Shown here piece after piece: positions 1 to 8,483 of a stretch of DNA of 64,000 nt. The notes beneath the pieces were generated by a model. The model had not been told where the DNA came from, did not search any database, and saw nothing but the letters and a program-made list of their open reading frames with translations. How positions within the stretch are numbered: the first letter of the stretch is position 1; every line of letters begins with the position of its first letter. The position numbers were made by a program, and so were the translations under genes. The stretch covers positions 1 to 64,000 of the forward strand of contig JAJPOQ010000058.1 in NCBI GenBank assembly GCA_021232515.1, read 5' to 3'. This stretch comes from Lentisphaeraceae bacterium. Lineage in GTDB: Bacteria > Verrucomicrobiota > Lentisphaeria > Lentisphaerales > Lentisphaeraceae.

Positions 1-390
1 AATTTCGACATCTCCGAGATCCCCTAAGCTTGGAATGGTCCAGAATTGACGGTTACATTCTTTTCTCATATGTTTATCAATGCTCCAACCGATAATTTTT
101 CTGGAATAAGGATCCCAAACAGCAGCGAGGTGTAGCCAGCCTTCTTTAGTTTCAATATAGGTAAGCCTTCTGCTTTTAACTCTTGATAGATTCTTGGTGC
201 ACCATAACGATATTTAAACTATCTGAGATAGCTCCGTGATTCGACTGACTAGGTTCAATCTTCAAACTTCTCTGAGCCCAGTTTTTTTAGTTCTCCAGTG
301 ATAATAGGAGCTACGACTTACTTCGAGAATATGGAAAAGAAGAACTACTTCGTGGGAATGACGATGATCTTCAATGAATTGATATTTCAT
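1..390 (-). pseudogene. IS3-family transposase OrfB remnant (runs off the left edge)
   Basis: On the minus strand an ATG at 390 overlaps the OrfA stop as ATGA, the usual IS3 arrangement. The first ~40 codons resemble the OrfB N-terminus, including a VSRSSYYHWR stretch, but end at a stop. Further left, recognisable pieces lie in different frames: a YGAPRIYQELKAEG-like segment, then the start of the rve integrase core with TYIETKEGWLHLAAVWD and SRKIIGW. About 60 residues normally found between these pieces are missing. Stops, frameshifts and this deletion show the copy is dead. The family call is firm; the subgroup is not determined. Confidence 0.85.
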
Positions 391-665
391 TTCAGATCTT
401 CCGTGGCGAAGTAGCCCAACGCCTTTTTTAAGATTTCACGTTCTTCGTGAAGCCGCTGGACTTCTTTACAAGAGCTAGATTTTCCTTCCCAAGATCATTT
501 GAGGGAGCATCTTTATCAAACTTTTTTGCGCCAATTACAAAGACTGTTTTGATTGACTCCAAGAGAATCTGAAGCTTCTTTTAAACTGTAGCCTTTATCT
601 TCAATAAGTTAAACTGCGTCTTTCTTGAATTCATCGCTAAATGTACGACGTTTACGAGATAACAT
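387..665 (-). pseudogene. IS3-family transposase OrfA remnant
   Basis: The ATG at 665 opens a reading frame beginning MLSRKRRTFSDEFKKDAV, the typical helix-turn-helix start of IS3 OrfA (HTH_Tnp_1). It meets a TAA at 609-611 after 18 codons. Downstream the frame recovers the SLKEASDSLGVNQNSLCNWRKK region, is broken again near a lysine-rich stretch by compensating frameshifts, and ends with the leucine-zipper-like RLHEEREILKKALGYF segment. At least one nonsense mutation and two frameshifts are visible, so no functional OrfA can be made. Confidence 0.85.
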
Positions 666-702
666 ATTTTAGGCACCTTACGATTATTATTTACAAGATA
701 AT

Positions 703-729
703 GGTGTCTAACTTTTTTGGGTAACTCCA
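703..729. repeat. Terminal inverted repeat of the IS3-type element
   Basis: Read inwards on the minus strand this begins TGGAGTTACCC and continues into AAAAAAGTTAGACACC. The 5'-TG end and the AGTTAGACA core are typical of IS3-family termini. It lies 38 bases before the OrfA start codon and marks the insertion boundary. The next three bases, 730-732, are the pmbA stop codon and could be part of the target duplication. The partner repeat is outside the window. Confidence 0.7.
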
Positions 730-2064
730 CTACCCTGATATATTCATCGAGCTGACGAGCATGTCTGGAATCTTTGTAGAGCTAAGGCTATCTGAATATT
801 CGTTTGAGAATTCAGAGATATTCTTAAGAAGCTCAAAGTAGTTTCCACTAATGGTAATACGGTCAACAGCTTGGGTGACTTTGCCATGTTCATATAAAAA
901 GCCTTGGCAGCCAATTGATATTTCCCCAGAAATAGAGGAGCGAATACCAGAACCTTCAAACTTTGTGACTAGAAGACACTTGTCTAAAGAATTAAGTATT
1001 TCTTGACGCGACTTATCACCTGTCTTAACAAATAAGTTATCAAAGCCTGTACCCGCTTTTCCTGAGTAGGAGCGTTTACCAGTACCTGTCGGTTTAACTC
1101 CAGCTTTAGCAGCTGACTGTAAGTTATACAGGTAGGTTTTAAGTACACCGTTTTCGATAACATTAAATTTTTGACTTGGTACACCTTCTGAATCAATATA
1201 GCCAGATCCAGCTAATCCTGGTACAAACGGGTCATTGTAGACGGTAAGGCATGAAGCCGCGATTTGTTCACCAACTTTACCTTCAAACTTTGATTGACCT
1301 TTTTGGACTGTCTCAGCATAAAGAGCAGGCATGATTGACGCTAACATTCCAGGAGCCATATAGTGATCGAACATGACAGGGTATTGGCCATTTGCTATAG
1401 GTTTTGCATCGAGTAAGTCAACCGCCTTAGAAGTGGCTTTGCCGACGATCTGGTCTATGTCGAATTCAGAGAAGTCTCTAGTGCTTTTGAAGTAACCGCC
1501 AGACTTTTTTATGTCTCCTTTAGCAGCGACTAGACTAACACCAGCAATAGTAGAGTTTCTTTGACTTTGCCATGTAAGATCATTTGAGTTTAGTAAATAG
1601 AACTTAGATGCCGATTTTCCAGCAGCAGATATAAGTACGTTCTCGATTGACTCGTGAGACTTCTCAGCTTTTTTCTCAAGTTCAAAACTGAGTTCAAGCA
1701 TTTCGGCTATTTCTAACTTTTCTAAAGCGGGATTGTAAAGGTTTAAGTCACTAGCAGCAACGACCTTTTCAGATGGCAGTTTAAAATCAACAGGCGCTGA
1801 GAATTGAGATAAGTCAGCAGCATCTTTAACACACTGTTCTATAGAATCTTCAGACAACTTGCGAGTAAAAGAGTAGCCCGGTTTTCCATCTCTAAATATG
1901 CGTATACCTATTCCTTGAGAAGAGGAGATCTCAGTTTCCTTGACTTTGCCTTTATAGACTTTGACACTGGAGTCTTCGCTTTCGCCAGCGAGTATATCAA
2001 ACTGGTCAGAGCCAACTTCGCGAGCTTTTGCAGCCATTATTTCTATTGCTTTAGAAGTTTCCAT
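730..2064 (-). CDS. pmbA: PmbA/TldE, partner subunit of the TldD-TldE metalloprotease
   Basis: This 444-residue protein belongs to the PmbA/TldA (U62) family. In characterised bacteria TldE forms a heterodimer with TldD that degrades unfolded peptides and trims leader peptides, for example of microcin B17. TldE itself lacks the zinc-binding HExxxH, and none is visible here. Family marks include the N-terminal VKVYKGKVKETEISSSQGIGIRI stretch (first 20 residues typical of the fold), a GTGKRSYSGKAGTGFDNL glycine-rich segment and the typical SISGEISIGCQGF ending region. The start overlaps the tldD stop by one base (TAATG), so translation is probably coupled. The stop codon directly abuts an IS3 remnant, but the C-terminus looks complete for the family. 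Confidence 0.92.
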   Translation of the reverse strand: METSKAIEIMAAKAREVGSDQFDILAGESEDSSVKVYKGKVKETEISSSQGIGIRIFRDGKPGYSFTRKLSEDSIEQCVKDAADLSQFSAPVDFKLPSEKVVAASDLNLYNPALEKLEIAEMLELSFELEKKAEKSHESIENVLISAAGKSASKFYLLNSNDLTWQSQRNSTIAGVSLVAAKGDIKKSGGYFKSTRDFSEFDIDQIVGKATSKAVDLLDAKPIANGQYPVMFDHYMAPGMLASIMPALYAETVQKGQSKFEGKVGEQIAASCLTVYNDPFVPGLAGSGYIDSEGVPSQKFNVIENGVLKTYLYNLQSAAKAGVKPTGTGKRSYSGKAGTGFDNLFVKTGDKSRQEILNSLDKCLLVTKFEGSGIRSSISGEISIGCQGFLYEHGKVTQAVDRITISGNYFELLKNISEFSNEYSDSLSSTKIPDMLVSSMNISG

Positions 2065-3443
2065 TAGCGACCTCCAACAAGTATTGAATCAACTTTTAAA
2101 CTAGGCTGACCGACGGTAACTGGAACAGAGCCAGAACTTGCACCGCATATACCAGCAGCAAGTTCAAAGTCATTTCCAACCATAGAGATCTCAGGAAGGA
2201 CTTCATGACCTTTACCTATAAGAGTCGCACCACGAACAGGTTTACCGATCTTACCATTTTCTATTTCGTAAGCCTCTTGGACAGAGAAGTTAAACTCGCC
2301 AGTCGCTGGGTTTACGGAACCGCCACCCATGACTTTCGCGTAGAGACCTTTGCCTGAACTCGCGAGCATTTCTTCTAGGGAAGATTCGCCAGGAGCAATG
2401 TACGTGTTTCTCATCCTAGCTACAGGAGCATATTGGTAGTTTTGTCGACGACCAGAACCAGTTCTTGGAACGCCAACTTCAGCAGCGCCAACTCTATCAG
2501 CGAGGAAGGACTTCAGTATACCATTTTCTATCAAAGTAGTTTTCTGAGAAGCCATACCTTCGTCATCGATATTTATGGATCCCCATGAATTGGCAATAGT
2601 CCCATCATCAATAGCAGTTAAACAATCTTGGCCGATTCGTTTATTGAGCTTGTCGGTAAACGGCGAAGCTCCTTTGCGAATAGCTTCTGTTTCAAGTGGG
2701 TGACCACAGGCTTCGTGGAAGATAACTCCACCAAAAGCATTCCCCATGACTACTGGCATCTTCCCACCAGAGATATAGCCTGCATTTAGCATGAGAAGGG
2801 CTCTCTCGGCTGCTCTTTGAGCATAGAAGCCAGCATCTATATTTTCAAAAAATTCAAAGCCTTTTAGAGCTCCAGGACTTTCACTACCAGTAAAAAGCTC
2901 ATTTCCATCCGCTGCTGTGACTGAAACATTGAAGCGAGAACGGACTCTTCTATCGCTGATCATCAAACCTTCGCTATTTGCGATAGTGACGATTTTCTTT
3001 GAATCGTTGATTCCTGTAGAAACTTGTTTGATTTTATCTGAGCAGCCACGAGCAGTTTGATTAACTTTTTCGAGTATAGAGACCTTATCACTACTAAGTA
3101 CATCTTTCGGATCACGGGTGATCTTATGAATGTTGGTAGCTTGTGACTTTGCGAGTCTAAGGTCTGGGCCTTTGGTATACTTTGCTTTTCTTGATGCAGC
3201 TAAGTCTTTAGTTAGTTTTAGTAGCTCGTTTTCATTTTCACTGGAGGTGAATGCATATAAAACTTCAGTGCCGTATAAGAGTCGTATACCTATGCCAAAG
3301 TCAGTTCCTGCAGAAGCGGACTCTACTTTGTTGTCTTTAAAGAGCACAGACGAGCTGCGAGACTCTTCTATATAAACTTCAGCGAAGTCAGCACCGTAGT
3401 CGATGCCAGCTTGGATGATATTTCTAAGGGTTGAATCATTCAT
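2064..3443 (-). CDS. tldD: TldD metalloprotease, catalytic subunit
   Basis: This is the zinc-bearing partner of PmbA/TldE. The active site is visible as FHEACGHPLE, with the HExxxH histidines at residues 243 and 248 and the catalytic Glu at 244 (numbered from this start). A C-terminal AGICGASSGSVPV segment supplies the conserved cysteine ligand at about residue 433. I chose ATG 3443 because a GGAG sits six bases upstream (3450-3453) and the ATG overlaps the preceding gene's TGA as ATGA. A longer start at 3461 would overlap that gene by 22 bases and has no such site. Length of about 459 residues is normal for TldD. Confidence 0.93.
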   Translation of the reverse strand: MNDSTLRNIIQAGIDYGADFAEVYIEESRSSSVLFKDNKVESASAGTDFGIGIRLLYGTEVLYAFTSSENENELLKLTKDLAASRKAKYTKGPDLRLAKSQATNIHKITRDPKDVLSSDKVSILEKVNQTARGCSDKIKQVSTGINDSKKIVTIANSEGLMISDRRVRSRFNVSVTAADGNELFTGSESPGALKGFEFFENIDAGFYAQRAAERALLMLNAGYISGGKMPVVMGNAFGGVIFHEACGHPLETEAIRKGASPFTDKLNKRIGQDCLTAIDDGTIANSWGSINIDDEGMASQKTTLIENGILKSFLADRVGAAEVGVPRTGSGRRQNYQYAPVARMRNTYIAPGESSLEEMLASSGKGLYAKVMGGGSVNPATGEFNFSVQEAYEIENGKIGKPVRGATLIGKGHEVLPEISMVGNDFELAAGICGASSGSVPVTVGQPSLKVDSILVGGR

Positions 3444-4387
3444 GAGGAGCTCCGTATCCATTTTTTCGCTATCATACCGTCACAATAGATTTGTGTGAGG
3501 TGAAATACAATTGCTGGTAGTAGTGCAAGTGAGAAGGTTGAAAACTCGGCTGTCCATATGGCAATGGTGATAGGGATGGTTTTTTGTGAGCAACAAATGG
3601 CCGTAGATTTGGCAGATGCTATATCTGTTTTAAAAGCGATGCAGGTGTAGTAGCAGGCATAGAGAAGAATTAAATGGACGATGATTGATCCGAGCGTGTA
3701 CTCTGCGAGCATGCTTAGAGTTAGTTGTTTTATAGTCTCGACTTGTAGACTCATGGAGATGTAAATGACAGCAGCGAGTAAAAATATGGGGAGGTATTTA
3801 AAAAAGTCTTTATGTTTTTGAACCGTCGATTCTCTCTTTAGTCGAAATAAATAACCTAGGACAGCTGGGATGAGGACAAGCTTCACAAGTTTTAGCAATA
3901 GGGGAAGTACTTCTAACTTCACTTCTTTATCGAGAGAATAAGATAAAATTAAAGGAACTGTGAAGACTGCGGCAATGTTTAAGATGATCGTTATGATCAA
4001 ACTAGCAGTTCTGTTTCCACCAGCTTGTTCTGAGATGATAGTACCACTTACAAGAGTTGGGGCCATGGCGCAAATAAGGATGAAGCCAACAAAACTGTCA
4101 GCTTGCCAATTGAAGGCTTTCGCACATGCATAACCAAGGATTGGGGCGGCAACTTGAGACGTAATAAAGCCGATCATGAGAATTTTGAAGTATTGCTTAA
4201 GTTGACTCGACTTGATTGGCGTAACACCTGTCCCTTGGCAAAAAAAGACAAGAATGATGAGCGGAGAAATAAGATTGTATTGACTTAACTTTTGGCCAGG
4301 AGCTGGAAGTATAATAGCTAATAGTGTTGCGCCAACTACAGCAACGATGATGTTGTTTTTCTTGATAAACTCTAAAGCTTTATTCAT
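3440..4387 (-). CDS. SBF-like (bile acid:sodium symporter-related, YfeH-type) transporter
   Basis: This is a hydrophobic 315-residue protein with about nine or ten membrane segments. The segment MAPTLVSGTIISEQAGGN matches the signature of the SBF-like / YfeH branch (PF13593) of the bile acid:sodium symporter superfamily, whose substrates are mostly unknown organic anions. A second conserved part near residue 265 (STAICCSQKTIPI) fits the pseudo-symmetric second half. The gene overlaps the upstream lipoprotein gene and the downstream tldD by four bases each (ATGA in both cases), so it is embedded in one translationally coupled operon. The substrate cannot be read from sequence. Confidence 0.8.
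   Translation of the reverse strand: MNKALEFIKKNNIIVAVVGATLLAIILPAPGQKLSQYNLISPLIILVFFCQGTGVTPIKSSQLKQYFKILMIGFITSQVAAPILGYACAKAFNWQADSFVGFILICAMAPTLVSGTIISEQAGGNRTASLIITIILNIAAVFTVPLILSYSLDKEVKLEVLPLLLKLVKLVLIPAVLGYLFRLKRESTVQKHKDFFKYLPIFLLAAVIYISMSLQVETIKQLTLSMLAEYTLGSIIVHLILLYACYYTCIAFKTDIASAKSTAICCSQKTIPITIAIWTAEFSTFSLALLPAIVFHLTQIYCDGMIAKKWIRSSS
3450..3453 (-). promoter_or_regulatory. Shine-Dalgarno GGAG deciding the tldD start
   Basis: On the minus strand GGAG lies six bases before ATG 3443, inside the last codons of the upstream transporter gene. It favours this start over the in-frame ATG at 3461. Confidence 0.6.
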
Positions 4388-5550
4388 TCAGTTGAGTCCA
4401 GAGAGCCTATGCTGAAAAACCATAAGAATCGTACTTTTGTTTTTTCTTTTCCGTTAAAGATATCAAGCAATAGTGGTTTACCGGCGATCTTTGGAAGTAA
4501 GCTGAAGTAGGAACCTTTTTTAGTTTTGATGTAGTCTGTTAAGTCTCCCCAAAGAGTGGTTGTTCTTTCATAGTTTTTTGTAGAGATAGTCTTGATGGAA
4601 CTAAAGAGGAAGGAAGTACTGACAAAGTCTTTATATGAGTCGACCATCATGACATATGGTATGCCGGAGCTATCTATACTTGTGAATTGTTCCTCAGTTT
4701 GCAGGTAATCCTCAACGGCGATACTTCTTAGCCATTTCTCTTCATCACTTTTAGTGAATCCTTTTTCCAGAAGAAGAGCTTCAACTCCCGGCATATGGGC
4801 CGCGCCCCATGGTATAGCGATGCTATTTACCTTGTCCTGCTTGAGATACTCCATAGCTTTCTCAATGAGAAAAACATTTCGCGCATCAATAATTCCAGGA
4901 AGTAATACTTTTGAAGGTTTTTGAGTGGTGTCCATGGCGTTTAAAGTGTGATGTCGAATTTGAGCTTCAGAATCTTTCAGTAGTTCAGTATCCAAAACAG
5001 CTGAAAGGTTATTTTTAGACCAATAATATAAGTATGAGGGTTCAGTAAATACAGCTATAATTGGTAATGAAATAAGTTGAAATAAAGGCGTTGATATTCC
5101 TCCCTGTGCCTTGAACTCCTTTACACTCATATCCGCTGACTTTGCATTGCTTCTAGTCTTAAGTGCTCGGTTTTGGGATACTAAGCCTTGAACTTTTGTG
5201 AGGCGGTCAATTATGTCAAAGGTGTATAAGCCAAAGTATTTATTGATACCAAAAGAGGGCAAGCCATGTATGCCTTCTTCGAGCACAATATCGACTTTAT
5301 CTAGTTCAGTGTCAACTTGATCGTAGAAGCTTTGATCGGCTATATGAATCATGCCAATTAAGGTGATAGACTTACCGGTTTCCTCTTGAGTGAACTTTTG
5401 AACTTTACAGTAATGATTGCCATAAAGTTTGCCACCAGAGTAGTAGTTGTACTGATCTTGAGGAGCTTCATGGTAGTCAGGAAGCTCAGTGCTGCACGAA
5501 GCTAGCAAGAGAATAGAGACTAAGAGAAAACAGACTCGAGAAAACGTCAT
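4384..5550 (-). CDS. TraB/GumN-like lipoprotein
   Basis: From ATG 5550 the protein starts with a lipoprotein signal (MTFSRVCFLLVSILLLASC), with the lipobox cysteine at residue 19. An open frame extends upstream to 5616, but those residues would precede the signal peptide and lie inside the previous gene, so the inner start is preferred. The body resembles the TraB/GumN/Tiki superfamily of metalloprotease-like proteins. It has TLIGMIHIADQSFYDQV near the start, a DIVLEEG strand, and the late RNVFLIEKAMEYL followed by IPWGAAHMPGVEALL with the family's GaaH. A likely anchored periplasmic protein of unknown substrate. The PaaK-like gene upstream ends four bases before this start. Confidence 0.7.
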   Translation of the reverse strand: MTFSRVCFLLVSILLLASCSTELPDYHEAPQDQYNYYSGGKLYGNHYCKVQKFTQEETGKSITLIGMIHIADQSFYDQVDTELDKVDIVLEEGIHGLPSFGINKYFGLYTFDIIDRLTKVQGLVSQNRALKTRSNAKSADMSVKEFKAQGGISTPLFQLISLPIIAVFTEPSYLYYWSKNNLSAVLDTELLKDSEAQIRHHTLNAMDTTQKPSKVLLPGIIDARNVFLIEKAMEYLKQDKVNSIAIPWGAAHMPGVEALLLEKGFTKSDEEKWLRSIAVEDYLQTEEQFTSIDSSGIPYVMMVDSYKDFVSTSFLFSSIKTISTKNYERTTTLWGDLTDYIKTKKGSYFSLLPKIAGKPLLLDIFNGKEKTKVRFLWFFSIGSLDSTE

Positions 5551-5554
5551 AAAC

Positions 5555-6841
5555 TTAGAGTCTGATCCAGCGCTTGGCTTTAGCTTCAAATCTTGGAAGT
5601 TCACCAGGATCGACAAGTGTTACTGGAATTCTAAGAGTAAATGCAGTGCGCATATCCATTTGAAGAGCTTTGGCAATCTTCTGTGGCTTAGCAGTACTTT
5701 CGTCGCATTCAATTTTGACATTCATTTCCGTCATACTTCTTCTGGATTTGAACTCAACACGGTATTCGACGATCTCGCTGTATTTACGAATAAGTTCTTC
5801 AACTGCAGCAGGATAGATGTTTACACCACGGACAAAGATCATGTTATCGATTCTGCCGAGTATACCACCCTCTAGTTTCAGGTCGAAAGTTCCGCAGTCA
5901 CATTTACCACGATCACCGCGCATAACGTAGTCACCAGTTCTGTAGCGAATAGCGGGAGAACCGAGTCGTCCAAGGGTCGTAAGTACGAGTTCACCGACAA
6001 AGCCCGGTTGTACTTTACTGCCACTTTCAGGATCGATAACTTCTGCATAATATGAGGATGAAATTATGTGAAGACTACCAGTGTGTTTAGGGCATTGGTA
6101 ACTTACAGGACCAACTTCAGTCATACCGTGATGATCGTACAATTCAGCATTTGGCCAAACTTTAAGGATCCTTGCACGTGTAGCCGAAATACTACCACCA
6201 GGTTCACCTGCTAGGATAATTTTCTTAATTGGTGACTTGCTTAAGTCAAACTTTTCTTCCTTGGCTATCTCTCCCATGCGCATTGCGTAAGTTGGAGTAC
6301 AGAAAAGGGTGTCGATGTTGTTGTCCATTATACAGTGGAGGCGGGCGATAGTCGTCATACCACCACCAGGGATAATCAAGGCACCTTGAGCGCGAACAGC
6401 GTCAAAAGCACTCCAGAAACCGAGGAATGGACCAAAGGAGAAAGCGAACATGGCGCGATCTCCTTTTTTAAGGTCTGCTAGGTCTAGTACAACTTTCCAG
6501 TTATCGACCATCCATTGCCAACTGTCTTCATCATCAACCCAGCGAATTGGTGTCGATGTTGTTCCTGAGGTTTGATTAAAGTGATTGTACTTTTCTAGAG
6601 GATATGAAAGGTTGCTGCCAAAAGGTGGAAAAGTAGCGTGGTCTTCAGCTATATCGTCCTTTGAAAGTAGTGGGAACGCCGTTGAGATATCTTTGACATT
6701 TTGAAAGTCTTCAGTTAAAAACTTTTCATCCATTCTTTTTTTGTAGAATTCATTCTCACGAACAGCTGCGAGTAGAGTGTTTAGTCTACCGAGTTGTTCT
6801 TCTTGCATTTGAACGCGTTCTTCAAAGATATCTCTCAACAT
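5555..6841 (-). CDS. PaaK-like AMP-forming acyl-CoA ligase / adenylating enzyme
   Basis: This 428-residue member of the ANL superfamily is closest in layout to phenylacetate-CoA ligases. Visible core motifs are TSGTTSTP (A3, residues 91-98), YDHHGMTEVGP (A5), YRTGDYV (A7), GRIDNMIFVRGVNIYP (A8) and a C-terminal EAKAKR bearing the expected catalytic lysine. The cysteines in GKCDCG and YQCPKH are where PaaK-type enzymes carry a small metal-binding site. The reaction is predicted to adenylate a carboxylic acid and perhaps transfer it to CoA. The true substrate is unknown, and no other phenylacetate degradation genes are nearby. It starts one base after the DMT gene's stop. Confidence 0.82.
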   Translation of the reverse strand: MLRDIFEERVQMQEEQLGRLNTLLAAVRENEFYKKRMDEKFLTEDFQNVKDISTAFPLLSKDDIAEDHATFPPFGSNLSYPLEKYNHFNQTSGTTSTPIRWVDDEDSWQWMVDNWKVVLDLADLKKGDRAMFAFSFGPFLGFWSAFDAVRAQGALIIPGGGMTTIARLHCIMDNNIDTLFCTPTYAMRMGEIAKEEKFDLSKSPIKKIILAGEPGGSISATRARILKVWPNAELYDHHGMTEVGPVSYQCPKHTGSLHIISSSYYAEVIDPESGSKVQPGFVGELVLTTLGRLGSPAIRYRTGDYVMRGDRGKCDCGTFDLKLEGGILGRIDNMIFVRGVNIYPAAVEELIRKYSEIVEYRVEFKSRRSMTEMNVKIECDESTAKPQKIAKALQMDMRTAFTLRIPVTLVDPGELPRFEAKAKRWIRL

Positions 6842-6842
6842 T

Positions 6843-7379
6843 TTAGTTTGTCTCCTTAGCTTGTTCGATGGCAGGTTTTTGGGCCTGATCAGGTGAAGCT
6901 TTGGCTGGTCCTGGTTTATAAAGTGTAACTAAGCAACCACCTAGGGCAGCTAAGACAATGCCTAAGAAAAATGGCAGTCGAATGGTGCCGAGGCCACCTT
7001 CAGGAGGGTGGATGGCGATAGCGACGATAGCATTGATGATTGGCGCACCAGCGAAGATGATTGACATAACAACACTAGGCATACCTTTATTTGCAAATGC
7101 GAGTAGGACGAAGAATGCTCCAAGTGCACCAACTACACCAGCAAGCAGAGACCAGAAGATCGCTCCACCAGGCATTTGCCACTTAACACCATTCTTTATG
7201 AGAAGGGCTAACGGAGCTAGAACTGCTATCAAAAAGTATGAGATACCTACAAAAAGAAAAGCTTTGTATTTACCAAGCTCTTTGTCAGCCATTCCGACTT
7301 GGCCTTTGTGAAGAAATATTCCGTATAAACCCCAACAAAGAACTGTTGAGAGGGCGAAAACCATCCAAGTATTTTTCAT
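6843..7379 (-). CDS. Small DMT-type (EamA-like) membrane transporter
   Basis: This 178-residue protein has about five hydrophobic segments, roughly residues 6-24, 45-63, 75-95, 101-121 and 133-152, then a hydrophilic tail rich in Ala, Lys and Gln. The spacing and the GALGAFFVLLAFANKG segment resemble one half of a drug/metabolite transporter. Full EamA proteins have ten segments, so this is a half-size member that would need to dimerise. It is the first gene of the minus-strand run that continues through pmbA. Substrate unknown. Confidence 0.6.
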   Translation of the reverse strand: MKNTWMVFALSTVLCWGLYGIFLHKGQVGMADKELGKYKAFLFVGISYFLIAVLAPLALLIKNGVKWQMPGGAIFWSLLAGVVGALGAFFVLLAFANKGMPSVVMSIIFAGAPIINAIVAIAIHPPEGGLGTIRLPFFLGIVLAALGGCLVTLYKPGPAKASPDQAQKPAIEQAKETN

Positions 7380-7545
7380 TAAATCGTCCTTATAAAAACG
7401 TCGTTTGTAAATTGATGTTTGAAGATACTACTGATTGATTGAATCCGCTAGTGGTCAGCTAAAATTAGTTCTTTTGCGGTTGTAGTCAGAGCTTCACTGG
7501 CATTTTTATCAAGATCAGTCATTTTAGAAGATAAATTTTTAGCAT

Positions 7546-7549
7546 AAGG
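7546..7549 (+). promoter_or_regulatory. Shine-Dalgarno AAGG deciding the MoxR start
   Basis: AAGG lies six bases before ATG 7556. It leaves no spacing for the in-frame TTG at 7550, so the ATG is the better start. Confidence 0.5.
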
Positions 7550-7555
7550 TTGTGC

Positions 7556-8479
7556 ATGAAGGATAAATTAAATTCATTATTTGGTGAGCTTACCAAAAAC
7601 GTTATCGGTTCAGAAGGTGCTTCTCGTTTACTTATGATGGCCCTTGTGGCAGAAGGACATGTGCTGATTCAGGGTGCCCCAGGTTTAGGTAAGACTACAC
7701 TTTGTAACTCCCTAGCACACTCAATAGATTGTTCTTTTAGTCGTATTCAGTTCACACCAGATTTGCTTCCGGCGGACATAGTTGGTTACTCGATCTTTGA
7801 TAAAAAAGAAAATGATTTCCGTTTTATTGAAGGACCTATTTTTAATAATATCGTTCTTGCTGATGAGATAAATAGAACTTCGCCGAGAATTCAATCTGCA
7901 CTTCTTGAAGCTATGAACGAAAGACAGGTTTCCATTGACGGAAGATCTCGTGACTTAGAGTCGCCTTTTATGGTTATCGCGACTCAAAATACTTTATACT
8001 CTGCCGGAACTTTTCCACTTCCAGAACCACAGCTGGATAGATTTTTGATTTCTATCGAACTTAATCATCCATCCGCTGATGTTCAGACTAAGATCCTACA
8101 ACTTCATGCATCAGGCAAAGGCAATGCTAAGATTGAGTCGGTTATGAACTCTGAAGAGTTGAAAACGATTCAAAAAAGTGTTTCAGAACTGCCGGTTTCA
8201 GAAGAAATATGTAAATACATCGTAAACCTCTGTGAAGCTGTTAAGGAGTGTGACGAGTTCCGTAACGAAGTATCATCTCGTGGTGCTATTTCTATTATGA
8301 AAGCAGCAAAATCTTGTGCCTTCTTCAATGGCAATTCGGCGGTCTTTCCAGAAGATGTTAAAGAGATATTTATTCCAGTTCTAGCTCATAGGCTTTTCCT
8401 TAAGAACAGAACGAAGTCTGAGTATCAGGTCGTACGAAAGTTTTTGTCAAATATCCTAGCCGAGACGAGAGTACCTTAA
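7556..8479 (+). CDS. MoxR-family AAA+ ATPase
   Basis: This 307-residue protein shows the MoxR core: Walker A GAPGLGKTT at residues 40-48, Walker B with LADEINRTSPRIQSALLEAMNE (first 20 residues diagnostic), sensor 1 ATQNT, and the arginine-bearing PEPQLDRF segment. MoxR ATPases act as chaperones for maturation of partner complexes and usually sit beside DUF58 and von Willebrand A genes. Here a DUF58 gene follows four bases later and a transglutaminase gene after that, forming the common three-gene set. Loss of the VWA genes is notable but not rare. Confidence 0.9.
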   Translation: MKDKLNSLFGELTKNVIGSEGASRLLMMALVAEGHVLIQGAPGLGKTTLCNSLAHSIDCSFSRIQFTPDLLPADIVGYSIFDKKENDFRFIEGPIFNNIVLADEINRTSPRIQSALLEAMNERQVSIDGRSRDLESPFMVIATQNTLYSAGTFPLPEPQLDRFLISIELNHPSADVQTKILQLHASGKGNAKIESVMNSEELKTIQKSVSELPVSEEICKYIVNLCEAVKECDEFRNEVSSRGAISIMKAAKSCAFFNGNSAVFPEDVKEIFIPVLAHRLFLKNRTKSEYQVVRKFLSNILAETRVP

Positions 8480-8483
8480 GCGT

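Larger units (their letters stand above)
1..729 (-). mobile_element. Degenerate IS3-family insertion sequence (partial)
   Basis: The span holds decayed orfA and orfB plus one terminal repeat at 703-729; the other end lies beyond base 1. Transcription of the element ran right to left, the same direction as pmbA. The amount of decay suggests an old insertion that has persisted because it did no harm just beyond the end of the pmbA reading frame. Confidence 0.85.

Noticed and set aside
744-1196. Other open frames inside pmbA, and similar overlapping frames elsewhere (for example 48241-48552 and 24353-24653)
   Set aside because: They lie within well-supported genes in other frames, with no ribosome site or recognisable product.
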